NCBI GenBank assembly: GCA_031763025.1
Contig: JASSKH010000028.1
Coordinates: forward strand, 10,369,359-10,433,358
Direction: 5' to 3'
DNA length: 64,000 bases
From: Macrocystis pyrifera
Lineage: Eukaryota > Sar > Phaeophyceae > Laminariales > Laminariaceae
The notes beneath the pieces are model-generated. The model saw only the letters and a program-made list of their open reading frames with translations. It was not told the DNA's origin and ran no database searches. Of this stretch, positions 24,201 to 37,200 are shown piece by piece. Each line of letters begins with the position of its first letter. Position 1 is the stretch's first letter. Made by a program: the position numbers and the translations under genes.

Positions 24201-26711
24201 CGACCTGGCTTCGTCAATTGTACTGCCCCCGCCCGAGCACGGCGTCGAGGAAACCGCTGGCCGACATGGACGATTCCGACGATTCCGAGGAAGGTTCCGA
24301 AGATGAGGAGGGCGACGGCGGCGGCGGAAGGGGGGGAGATAAGGCAGGGGCGGCGGCGGAGGTAGGGGCGGCGGTAGAGGGAGCGGAGGCGGTGGTGGTT
24401 AGGGTGGGGGTGCCCGATGCCGCGGCGCCGGTGAAGAAGAGGGATGGGAACGTTTTCGCTTCTCGGATCGCGGCGCACGCGGAGTGCACGAGGAGGCTGT
24501 GGAGGGCGCGGTACTTGGCGATGCGAGATGTAAGATTTCATTTTTTTCATTTTTTAGTCGTGTTACGTATACTTCGTATGTGTTCTGTTTACTTTACGCG
24601 CTTGGTATAAAATGTACTCCGTATTCGTTTTTTGTTATATTTTGTTTTATATTTTGTTCTGGTCGAATAGTTTTGTTTTTGATGCTGGTGCGTCCCGAAA
24701 CTGGGCTGGAGTTGTGCGCCTGCAGAATCGGCAAATCCTACTGGTTTCCCCTGGAAGAGTAGTCAATAGCACACTTGAGAGTTCGTGTCAACTGATATAA
24801 AACCTTCCCTCTTTGCCGTAGTTTGTTGAGGGGGTGGTTTCATTTAGTTTGTATGAAGGATATAATTACGAATTATTTTTGTTGAAGAATTCATCTTTAG
24901 GTCGAAAATTTTATACTTTTTAAAACCGTAAATGGTTGTTGGATAAAATTTATAGTGAGCAGGGGACATATTATTCCACCCCCTGGAGAAAATGCCTACG
25001 AAGTTGTTGATAATACCTTGTTTTGGTTTTAGTCTCCTATGAGAGTCAAGGGCCCTGTATGGCAAACATGACACCAGCTGCCGACGTAGAGTCAAATATT
25101 CATAACTACCTCAATGAATGTTTGGATTTATTATGAAATAAGCGGGAGTGTTTTTTTTAAGGAGCACAACATCAGCCGCCGACGTCAACTCAACTAAACT
25201 GCTTTTTAACGAACACTTTTAACGCATTGTTTTTGCGTTGCCTTCGTTGCTGAACACTGGCGACGGCGGCGACGGCGGTGGCGGTGGTGACAGGAGCGAC
25301 GGCTGAGGAGACGGGAAGAGCGGAGCTATGCCTACCCGCAGTTCATCAACCCTCCGGCTCCTCAGCGCTACGACCCGTACAACCGGCACCAGAGGTACTC
25401 CCCGCCTCACGCTCTGGGGCAGTGGACCGAGGGGGGGCAGACGGCGCATTCGGTGTCAGCTTATCACCAGCAGCTGCAGCAGCAACAGGAACAACAGCAA
25501 CCGCAGCAGCAGCTTCAACAGCGGCAACAGCAGCAGCAACTTCAACAGCAGAAGCAACAACAGCAACAGCTACAGCAGCAGCAGATTCAGAAGAAGCAAC
25601 ACCAGCAGCAGCTGCAGCAGCTCCAAAAGCAGCAGGTACAGCAGCAGCAACTTCAGCAGCAGCAGCTTCAGCAGCAACAAGTTAAGCAGCAACAACAGCT
25701 ACGGCAGCAGCAGCTGCAACAGCAGCAGCTGCTGCGGCAGAGGCTACAGCAACAGCCGCCCCAGCAACAGCAACTGCAGCAACAGCAGCAGCAACAGCTG
25801 CAGAAGCAACAGCAGCTGCAGCTCCAGCAACAACTCCAGCTCCAGCTGCAGCAGCTGCGGCGACAACAGCAGGTACAGCAACAGCTGCAGTTGCAACAGT
25901 TACAGCAGCAGCAGCAGCAACAGCTGCAGCGACAACAGCAGCAGCAACTACAGCACAGACAGGTTCTCGTCGGCGCGGCGACAACGACGGTCGGGCAAGC
26001 CGCTCGCACCACTTCATCCCTTTACCCCTCCACTGCGCCTGCCGCGGCTTCGGCAGCATCCAGTACCACTACCGCGCCAGGGCTGCCGCCTCTAGCTGTT
26101 GCACCTGCTACTACTACCCCTGCTGCTAGTTCTGTGGCCGCTCCAGGGGCCGCCCAAATTGCTGCCGTTACTGCTGGCACAGCCCTCCAGCCGCTCTCTC
26201 TGTCGCCGCAACGGGTAGGCGTCCTCGCCACCGCCACCGCCGTCAACAACAGCACCAGCACCACTATCAGCAGCAATAACAATGTAAACAAGCTGTCGGC
26301 CGCACCAACAGCACTAGCGGCAGCAGGAACAACAGCAGTATCAGCAACAGCGGCAGCAGCAGCAGCAACAGGAAAGGAGGCGATGGTGGTGGTGGAAGTA
26401 CTGGACGTGGGTGGGGACCCGCCCAAGGCGGTAGGGAGTTCCATTGCCGCCACCGGCGGCGGTGCCGACGGCATTAGCGGCGGTGGCGGGGTACGAGGAG
26501 TCGGAGAAGCAGGAGGAGCAACAAGAGCAGGAGGAGGAGGCAATGGCAGAGCGGTAGCGCCAATGGCGATAGCGGCCGGGGTGGCGGCGGTGGCGGTGAG
26601 GGCGAAAGCGGGGGAAGATGAGGTGGACGACGAGACCGCGGACGTTGACAGTGACATGGACGATGAAGAACTTGCGAATAAACTACAGGTGTGGTGCCTG
26701 GGGGCGGGGGA

Positions 26712-26746
<35 letters not shown>

Positions 26747-29700
26747 TCCACTAAAAGAGATGTACTCGATGTCATGCATGGCCGTAGTCGTATGACCATA
26801 GACCCTCGCATCCCTACAATGCCGGGACGGAGCACGTCGGGTTTTCACCGACCAGGCAGACATTGCTTGCACCAAGCGCGAAGCGCCGTGAGGTGTTGAG
26901 CGAGTCGTATGAAGGGTGAGCTGCATCCTTCTAAGAACCGCTTGTGAGGCGGACGAGCATATGGATGACAGCTTCAATGAATCAATTTAATTTCCGGTGT
27001 AACCAACATCCAGAGACAGCAATGGGACTACAATGTGACTGCCTCTTGGGTGCCTTACCATGAACACTACGTGATACGATCATTCCCCTTATGCGGAGTA
27101 AAGGTTGTTCACCTCGCACAAATGATCTAACTGGATCACCAGCTGTGACCGACCGCCAAAAAAAAAAAAACGGTACCCTGGTTGTCTAGCTCAAGTAGTG
27201 AGCGGCATATTTTACAGTGTCGTAGCCATCCGACGCCAACCCAACCTATATATAATCGGGGGGGGGGGGGGGGCGTACTCATTTGTTGACTGCCTTAGTC
27301 ATTTGACCATTGACCACGCATCCCTTTCGAGACGGAGCACCGTTCATACTTCTAATAGAGACACCTCCAACAATTGGGCGCTCATTACGTTGTTTCCATA
27401 TATTACATGGAAACATTTTGTTAATCTTATCCTCTTCCTGCTTGGCCACTGCTTGGCCACCTGTGGCCACCATCTATCTCCTAAGATAGCGATCGTTTTC
27501 TCGCTGCTATTCATTGTCACATTCGTCTATTTCCCTCATCTCCTCTTCTAACACATCCCGTTCCTCCTTGTATATTTCACATCCTCCTACTATGTGAGTT
27601 CTACTCTATTGCTTTGCCACACGGGCACATCTGTGCATCTACGCCCTCCTCCTCCCGGCTACTGGTGTACCTCTTTCTTCTTTCTGGCAGGTCCAGGTCC
27701 CCTACACGAAAGCGCAGTTTCAGCGTTTTCGCGAAGTCCATTGGGCCATGCAAATACGTTTTCATTCCTATTCCTTCCCTCAATCCCCCGTATATCTCCA
27801 AGTGTTTTTCCGATTCCACCTTGTTTCTTAGCGCTAGCCTTTCCCTTCTTTCTATCCTTTCTTCTACTTCTGCTTTGTACCTCCCAAACTTCCCGGCGGA
27901 CATCATCTCTTCTTGGTTTCCCCCTATATCCTTCCATACTTTCTCAACTACGCCATCCCACCTTATTCCAGCTCGCCCTTTATTTACTTTCTCCCATGCA
28001 GCTCTATCAACTATGGCTGGCAACCTCTTTTTTGGAATGTTCCTTACTTTATATTGCCAGCTCAACTTTCTCATGTCTCTATTTGTCTTGAGTGGGTGCA
28101 TTTCCAGTTCTGCTCTTAATACTGTCTTACTAGTCGTACTTGAGCATCTTAGGAGTTTTTTAGCTGCTGTCATTTGTACTGTTTCCAAATGTTTTACGAG
28201 TTTCGCGTTCCCTTTCCATACTTCTCCTGCAAATTCTAGCTTTGGTACTATCACATTCATCAAGATACATAGCTTAATCCTAGTTTGTTAGGATCACATC
28301 CATGTTGCCTACTTGTGCCTTACCCTTTCCTATTACTTTTGCTATATGTGTATCCCAAGAGCAGTCTTTTGAGATCTCTACGCCAAGGTATGCATACTGG
28401 TCTACGATCGGCAATTCATCTTCTCCCCACTTCCAACTGAAATTTACCGGGTCTACCTTGTCTTCGTTACAAACAACTACTGCGCGTTTCTTGACGTTCG
28501 CCGTCACCCTCCATTTCCTGGTGCATTCTAGCGCCTTCTCTGTTTGTTTCTGCCATCCTTCGGGTGTTTCTGATATCCCCACGAAGTCATCCGCAAACAT
28601 CAATCCCGACGCCGCGTCTTCCCCTACCGTGACTCCCTGCCTTGCTGCCTCGACTGCTACTATCAGGTCGGAAATATATATCTTGAATAAGTTAGGTGAC
28701 ACCGTACATCCCATAATCGAGGGGGGGGGGCTGATTCATGCAAGTATGGTACAACATAAAACGGTCGATCGTCACGTTCACGTTTTTGGACCGCCCAGAC
28801 CAGCCGCCTGCTGAGCCGCCGTTGAAAAGGTTGGCCCGGGTGCAGGTAGCCTCTTTGTGGCTGGGCCTTTCTGTCTCTTTTTTGTTCGGCTGGCCTATTT
28901 AGAGCTTATTTGACCCATGTATCCCCAACCGTACTCTGACCCCAACCCTTACCGTATCTCCTAAACAAAAAAGCCCTCTCCCTAACCCTATAACTGACTA
29001 TTAATAACAGGTTCATCGTCCTGTCGCGCCTCTCTCTCTGTCTGTGCTCCTTTCTCTGCCCCCCTCTCCTCCCACCTCTCTCTATCCCCTTCCCCCTCAT
29101 TATGTCTCCCTCATCCCCCCGCCCCCTTTCCCGTCTCTTTTTTCTCTCTCCCTCTCTGTCTCCCTCCCTCTCTATCCCCCCCGCCTCTCTCTCCGCCTCT
29201 CTTTCGCGGTCTCCGCCTTTACTTCTGTCGCTCTGCCCCCCCCCCCGACTCTCTTTCTCGGCGGCGGCTATCTCGGGTAAAAAACAAACTTGCCCTATCA
29301 CCTCAAAGGCCGGCCACGAGGACCGACGCTGCACCCGAAACCGTCCGCTCGGGCGAGACCGGTACGGCAATGAGTACTGGCGCTTTGCGGGCGACAAGCA
29401 CTTGGTCCTGGTGCGGAGGCACGGCTGTTGGTGGGGTCTCTACGACGGCCCGGAGAAGGTACGCGCGATACTGGGATGGTACTGGCACAGGGTGGGGTGG
29501 AATGGGATGGGGTGGGCTGCTCCCGTCGACCGTTGAGCTCCCCCTCACCCTGCGAATGGTAGGTTTAGTTTCGTTTCTCCGCCGAAAGTTGTGCGCCGTT
29601 GTGCCTCCATCCGGCGTTTTTTTTTTTTCTTGCCGCACAGAGGGAGAAGGCCTGAGAAAGTGGCAAACGGCGGGATTAGAAAACCCCCAAGTATTTGTTT

Positions 29701-32700
29701 TCGTCGACACACAGGTTGTGGCCGAAACGTTTTGCGTTTTGTGCGTGTTCTGTGTGTGCTGATATGGACTATGGTGGTAGACCGTCGGGTGACTCTCTCA
29801 CACACTTTTCTGCAAATCGCATCTTCGCACCTTTCCTTCACTTTCATCCCTCCCTCCCTCCCTCCCTCCCTCCCTCCCTCCCTACCCCCCCCCCCTCCGG
29901 CCTTGCATTTGCGCGTCGAACTACCCCCCGCCGCCGTGGTGGCCGCCCTCCCCACCGACGGTAATGTTGTTGGCTTCGTTCTTCACTAGATCCAGGAGCT
30001 CGTACGAAGCTTAGACATCAGAATAGACGGCGAGAGGCGCCTCCGCAACAGGTCTGTGAGGCATTGCTACTATCTTCACATGTATTCGTATAGCCCGTTA
30101 TGCTGCTGCCGCTGCTGGTGCTGCGGCTTTTGATTCTGCAAATTTGATATAAAACTCTGAATTGTTGAGAGGTTGCGAAAGTTAACGAGGCAATATTTGG
30201 TATTGGTAGAAGAAGAATTACTTTTTTCCAAGTTTCAAAAGGGTGGCCGCAGCCCCTGCTAGGCAGTGCCGTACAACAGTCACCGTGTGGAAGGACGAGC
30301 GCAGGTCGGGTCAGAGATAGCGGGAATGCATGGGCATATGGCACTTAACGTCGTAGCGGTCAAGCTGGCTGCTAATTTGTGCCCTCCACATCGATGCAGT
30401 TATCATAGGAGTATGGGGGTGAACGATTAAGGGTTTGATGGTTGAGCGGAGTTGAAAAAAGAAACGGCGGAACGTAGAGAACAGCTGCAGAATACATAGA
30501 AAGCGCCCGGAAATTGCATTATTTTACTTTTTCAAGTTTTACGTTGAAACCGATCAACGAGACGGGCACGTCGAATCTCGGAGGGAGAGGGCGAACGTGA
30601 CTCGAACCCTTGGTCACAAACACCTGTCTCGTATGTTTTTTTTCATGTATTTGTACGATTGGTGGTGGAGTTGGCCATCGTCCTGCGACCTCGACTGGGT
30701 TTGGTTTGTGTTTTCCTAGTATTTATTGTAGATTTTTTAATGTATTTTCGTGGCCATTAGATTGTAGCAAAATAAGCTTGATATTATATATATCAGCAGC
30801 AACATCAACAGCATCAACGACAACATCGACTACAAAACCTCAATGACGACAGCCTACCACAATAAATAACAAAGTTCGATCAATTTGTGTAGCCTGCGAC
30901 GATTCAACCGACTTTAGGGGTAAAAAAAAACAGCTGACTGTTACCTTCCAAAACAAGGTCCCCCACCTTCCCCCCCGCTAAACAACACCGCCGCCCCTTT
31001 TTGCTTCAACACCCGCTATTTTTACCAACCTTCCCTTCTCTGTCGTCACCCGAAAGGCTTCACGAGGCGGTAGACGTGTGGGGCATCTCCGAAAAACTCG
31101 ACGACTTCCTCAAGACAAAGCGAGCGGCAAGGGAGCGGGCTGATCACTCAGCTGGCGGCGGTGGCGGGGGTGGAGGCGGGGGTAGCGCGTGGGGAGTGTG
31201 GGGAGGAGGTGCGACCGGTAAGAGTGGAAAGTCCGCGGGCAACGCTTATCTGGACGAGAGGAGAAAGGAGGAGGCCGAGCGTATCCGGGCCCACCTCGAC
31301 CGCGTCGTGAGACCGGCACAGTGGGAGAGGGTGAGTGGGGTGGAGAAGCGGCTTTGTTTGTGTACTGGGGGGCGTTTTTTCTTCCATTGATGAGTGACGA
31401 AGAATGCTTCAATGGCACCGGGAGAAGAGGTTGGGTGTTGATGACTGGGGGGTATGTTGTTGCGCATGACGGATGACGAATATTATGCCTCAAAGCACCT
31501 CCTGTGTGTTATGTTACCTCTAGCGGGAAATCAATACTGTCGATCACGCATGCGGCGTACGGTGTGTGCAATCACGCATCGCGGAGCTTTGCAAAGATGA
31601 ACATCGACAAATCACGTTAGTCATCGACATCCCCACAGCTGACAACCTGGATGTTTGTAAGTACATGTTTTCCTAGTTGATTTGAGAACAAGAATGCTGT
31701 ACGACAGCCTGGATATTTCCAACGGGGACGAAAAGCGCTTCCGCCCGCCCGAGATGTTGTCCACCTTGCCGTCGGTAACGCTAGCCAAACGATACCCCCC
31801 CCCCCCGCCCTCCGCCCCACCTCCCCCTCCTCTGCCCCTCCGCCCTCTCCCCCCCCGCACAATCAATACACTTCTTTATGCAATCGATCAAACGGACAAA
31901 CAGATCCACAGTGCCCGAGATTCCTGGCTGGAAATGGAGAAGCAGGCCTTTGAGGATTTCCTACCCGTGGAGGCCGCGGGCTCGGCAAACGCCTCCACCG
32001 ACTACCGCTTCATCGCGGCGAGCGTCCGGCAGCAGCGGCTGTTCGCCCGCTCCATGGAGCTGCGGCTCGGGGAGTACCTGGGGAGGTACGACAATGTGAG
32101 GATGCTGGCCGTGGAGGGGGGCGTATCGAGACGGGGACATCGAACGGGTGAGCGTGCTGTACTGTGTTGTGTTGTGCTCGGCTGGGCTGTTTCGCGGGAG
32201 GAAGCTTGCCGCGTTCACCACCTCCCCCCCCCTTACCCCCCCCCCCCCCCTGCGTCCACGCCTACGCGCGCTTCACCGCCGCGCCATTCATTCCATTAAT
32301 TGCACGAATTCCCTTCGTTCCGTGCACTCCGCCCATTTATTGCATTCCATTCATCCCATTCGATTTCCGTCCATGTCATTAAATTCCATCCATGCCGTTC
32401 AGCTCCATTCGTTCCCTTCATCCCGATCAGTCCACTTTAATCCCCTTCGTTCCACTCGTCCCCTTCATCCTATTTAATCCCCTTCCTTCCGTTCTGATTA
32501 AGCCCCTTCATCACATATTGCCTCCATTCCCTCTCAAATCAAATCGATTACCTTCTCTTTTTTTGCCCCCAACAACAGCTGCGCCTCGAAAAAGCGCGTG
32601 TGAAGAGAGACCTCGCCGACGACCCGGCCGACAACGCCGACGGGCAAGGGTGGGTCCGAAACACGCTGGCGGCAGTCACGCGCGACGTCGCTTCCGAGAC

Positions 32701-34260
32701 GAGAGCCCTGCGCCTCCTCCACGCGCCGGACATGAGGACCCCCGCGCAGAGGCGGAAGGACGTCGAAGCCCGAGCTGCGGGGGGTGCCTCCGCCATCGCG
32801 GTTGCAGCAGACGCGGTGGAGGCTATTGCCGTGCCCAAGCGGGTCGCGGCGCGGGAACAGGCGAGGGCCGCCGCAGCCTTGGCTCCAGCAGCGGGCTGGC
32901 AGAGCTATCAGCACGGGGTAGGGGCGGGGGGCAGTTTCGCGGGTTTGGCGGAGGAGGACCGGTTAAGTGGTAGTGGTGGTGGTGGTGGTGGTGGTGGGGG
33001 GGGGGGGGCGGTGGGGGTGAGGGATCTGTCTCCGTGATGCCTTTAGCGGCGGCGGCCGCAGCGCGACGGGGGGAAGGTGGCGGAGTTTGGGACGCGCGGT
33101 CTGTGAAGGTAGAGGGACGGACTGCAGGCGCTGGCGGTGCTGCGGCCTCGGCTCTCTTGGTAAGGGATGGGATGACGCCGTCGCCGCCGGGAGGAGCCGG
33201 GCCGTACACGACCGGGACGGCGGCAGCGGCGGCTGCCGCCGCCGCCGCCGAACGAAAGGCGGAGGGCACTGAGACGTTGATGCCAAGGTGGGCCCCCGTT
33301 GAGATTCAATGGAGGTGGGCCTCGCCGTTGTCGTCGTCGTTGTCGTCGTTGCTTGTTTCTGCAACATAAACCATGCCGTCATAAGATATGACGTTTGCCG
33401 CTGTCCTCGCCTGCGATGCGTCGAGTGCTACATGTGCACGCTCACGTGACGCTCATGGTACGCATATGTCATACTCACTTGCGCACGTTTGCCCACGTCA
33501 GCAGCGGAGCGGGCTTTAGTAGCGCCCCGAAGTTTGAAGGGGGCCATGATTGGTCTGCTGCGGCTACTGCTCCTCCTCCTCTTTCTCCTTTTCTCATGTT
33601 TCACCTCCCGCCGTTGATGGACGGAGAAGCATCGGTTCCCCTAAAACAGACAACTATAAGTAGACCTTCCTTGTAGCAGGAGTAGATATGAGGTAGTGGT
33701 AAATAAACTCCTTTATAGGCAGCGTCACTCAAGTACACGCGGGTGGATATCGAAGACTCACCGCCCCTGCCCCCCCCCCCCCCCCCCTCGTCGGCTCCTG
33801 CCTTGCGATGACCGTGCTACACGGAAGTGCAGACCCGGGTCGGCAAGCATGCCGGGGTTTGACGAGGACGACCTGAACACCTCGCGCACCTACTGGGAGC
33901 CATCGGTGACGGCTGCTGGACTCGCGTCACCCGAGATGGTAAAGCTCAAGGTGAGGGTGGACTTGGGTAACTGAGAACTGAGCCTTTGTTCCTTCCTATT
34001 TTTCATAATTTTTGCCCCTGCGACTCAGTTCAGCTCGGGGGATGCGGTATGCGTGATGTGGGGTGGCGTGGTATGTTATGAGTTGTGAGTGCACGTACCG
34101 GCGCTAAATATATCGATTATGCCGTTTTTTCTGGGGGAGCCAGGAACGGATGTTCTGCTACCGTTATGATACAGCCCTTCTGGATGGAAAAAGTGTTATT
34201 TTAACGGGGCACGGCGGTTGTCGCCTCCTGCGGTGCATTTTGGGTTAGTAGTCAGGCTCG

Positions 34261-34298
<38 letters not shown>

Positions 34299-37200
34299 AC
34301 TCCTATATTATATACCTGGTGTAGATAGGTTGGGTTGGCGTCGGTTCGCGACGACGCTGTAAAACACGCCTCTGAGTGCGTGAGCTAGACAGCCAGGGTA
34401 CCGTTTTTTGTTTTTTTGCGTTACCACAGGTGGCGGTCGAGTTAGATAATTTTTGTGCGGATAGAACCATTTTTCCACACAAGGGGGGTGATCGTATCAC
34501 TTGGTGTGTATATGGTAAGGCACCCACGAGGAAGTTACATAGTAAACCCATTCCTGTCTCTGGAAGTGGCCACACCAGAAATTAAATCAATTAATTGATG
34601 CTGTCATCCATATGCAAGAAAATCTGCCTCTAAAGTGGTTACTAGTAGGATGCAGCTCACCCTTCATGCGACTCGCCCAACACTGCACGGCGCTTCGCGC
34701 TTGGTGCAAGCAAGCAATGTCTGCCTGGTCTGTGAAAACCCGACGTGCTTCGTCCCGGCATTGTAGGGATGCGAGGGTCTATGGTCATACGACTACGGCC
34801 ATGCGTGATAATGAATTTACCCCCCCCCACGCCGCTTGCCTCTCCTTGGGTATTGTGTTTGTTTCTGCGCGGAACCTCTTCCTCTCGCGACGTTCCCGGC
34901 TACTCGTTCCCTGCTCCCTGCCTTCACGCTTTTTTCGGCCCATTTGTGTCTGTCCGATCCGATTCCGGTCGTGTCCTGGCCCCATACTCCTTCGAGAAAA
35001 CGCTACCGCTACCGCTCACGTTAGCGCGGACAACATTTAGTTGTTAATAGTGAAGCCTCATGAACTTGCGGTCATTCAACAATGCGACTGGCTCTAATAT
35101 CGCCACGCGTTACGCGGCAATACTTGCACAACCGCGTTCACCGCTCACTCGCCCGCTGCCTGCTCTCTGTTGTCCGATACCCACCGTCCGGCTGTGTGCG
35201 CTGTCCACTGCCCGTTGTGTCCCCTGCCCGCCGTCCCCTGTTCCCTGTCCACTGTCCGCTATCTGCTGTCCGCTGCCCCTTGCCCTCCGTCGTCCGTCCG
35301 TCGTCTGTTACCCATTGTGTGACGCAAACGGTTCCGGTTCAGGTGGAGATGCTTGCCGTGGCGCTTTGCCTCCCGCAGCAGTGGGAGCGAGTTAACACCG
35401 CCCCTTTGCGGGGCTCGACGAGGGGGAAGCCCCGGCAGCGGCAGAGCAGCGTCGCTGGCGATGATGCCGCCGCAGACGCAGAAGCGGCGGCGGCGGCGGA
35501 AGCGGCAGCGGCAGCGGTGGGTGTTGGTGCGGCGGGTGGGATGGTGGCGGGGACAAACGGAAGGTCGTCTAACGTGGGGGGCAGGCGTTCGACGTCGCCG
35601 GTGGTGCTGGCACCGGGACAGTTCTTCTCTCCGTCAAGGGGGATCGCGCCCGAGCTGGCTGCGGCGTTGAAGGAGGCGGTCGAGCAGCAGGCGGCTTACG
35701 AGGAAGCGGCGGAAGAGCAGGCAGAGGCAGACGCGGAAGCAGCGGCGGCGGTGGCCGCCGGCGACGATGAAGACGATGACGACGGCGGCGCCGGCGGCAG
35801 CGGCGCTGGCTACGGCAACGACGATGTCGACATCGGCATGGAACCGGGCACCGCGGCGGCGCCACCAGCTTCGCCAGAAACGGAGCCAACGCCCGAGCCC
35901 GAACCCGAACCCGAACCCGAACCTGTGCCAGACCAACCGTTCGTGAGGAAGGCACAAGGGAAGTGGCTGTCGGTGGAGTCTAGCAGCGACGAAGAAGACT
36001 TTGAGGACGACGAGGTCGCGACGGGCATAGCCGAAGAGGGCGCAGGGGTGGAGGCGGAGGCGAATGTGGCAGCGGAGGCGGTGGTGGAGCCGGCTGGAGC
36101 GGGGGATGCAGGGGTGTGCAAACCTTCGTCGATGGAGTTGGAGAGCCGGTCGGTGGCCCCGGCGGCCGCTCCCGAGATTGTCGCCGACGTGTCCACGGCT
36201 GCCGGACCGATTGCTTCTAACGGCGACGTGGAGGGTACGAGCCCGGCGGATGCCGCAGTACCAGACAGTGGACAAGGTCTGGAGGTGATGGCGGCGGCGG
36301 TGGCGGTGGCGACGCAGGCGGCAGCCTCGGCGGTGGCAGCGGCGTCAGAGGCGGTGGTGGAGCCCGTGGTTGACGTCGAAATGCCGGACACTCCGGCTTT
36401 GGTGAAGGCAGAACCCGAGCCCTCACCGCCTGCGCCTGCGTCTGCGCCTGCAACAGCTCGTTTGCCGGAAGCTTCGACGGTGGGCGTCGCCCAGACGATG
36501 GAGATTGATGTCCTTGAGCCGCAACATGCTGCATTGCCAGACGCGCTGCTGCCGCCGGTACAGCCGCCACCTGCAGCAAAGGAGCCGGAAAAAAAAAAGC
36601 CCGGAGTAGAGATTATGTCGATGCCGATGGACCTGGAAGACTGGCGAGAAAGGGTGAGACGCGCGGAGACTACAGAAGGGCTGGCGAACCTCGCCTTGGA
36701 GTTGGACTTTGCCCTTCCGCGAGAGGAGGGGTGGCTGGAGCCGTGGTATAAGACGGAGAGCTTCGCGGAGCCTCGCTTGGGTGGGGGCTCGTCGCTTGCG
36801 GCCGCCGCCACGCGAGTGTTTGCCCTCGACCGCGCCCTCCGGTGGGACTTTATCCCCCGCCCTCGCCGGGGGGGAAGCCGGCTTCCCGGAGACCTGCCGC
36901 GCGTGTGGGCGTTCTTTTACCAGTGCCCCGCGTCGCCCCTATGCACGCGCCCGTGCATGCACAAGGGCAAGTGTAAGAGCCACCGCAGCGGAATCTCGCG
37001 GGTGGACCACCCGATGGTGGTGCCGACCCCGCCGTACACGCCGCCCTACGTGGCGCAGCACGCGGCGCAGCACGCGGCCCAACACGCGGCCCAGACCGCG
37101 GTCCAACAAGCTGCGCAGCACGCGGCTCAGAATGCGGCTCAACATGCTGCGCAGAAGGCGGCGCAACAGGTGGCGCAGCACGCAGCGCAGCATGCTGTCG

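Noticed and set aside
30590-30625. tRNA-like B box (reverse GGTTCGAGTCA) and a similar one near 14770 (GGTTCGAGTCT)
   Set aside because: No matching acceptor, D or anticodon stems could be folded around either; the T loop length is wrong. Not called as tRNA genes.
35810-36811. 333-residue minus-strand Ala/Ser/Thr ORF
   Set aside because: Shadow of the plus-strand C-terminal exon, whose BAZ/RLT-like motif and acidic segments are on the plus strand.
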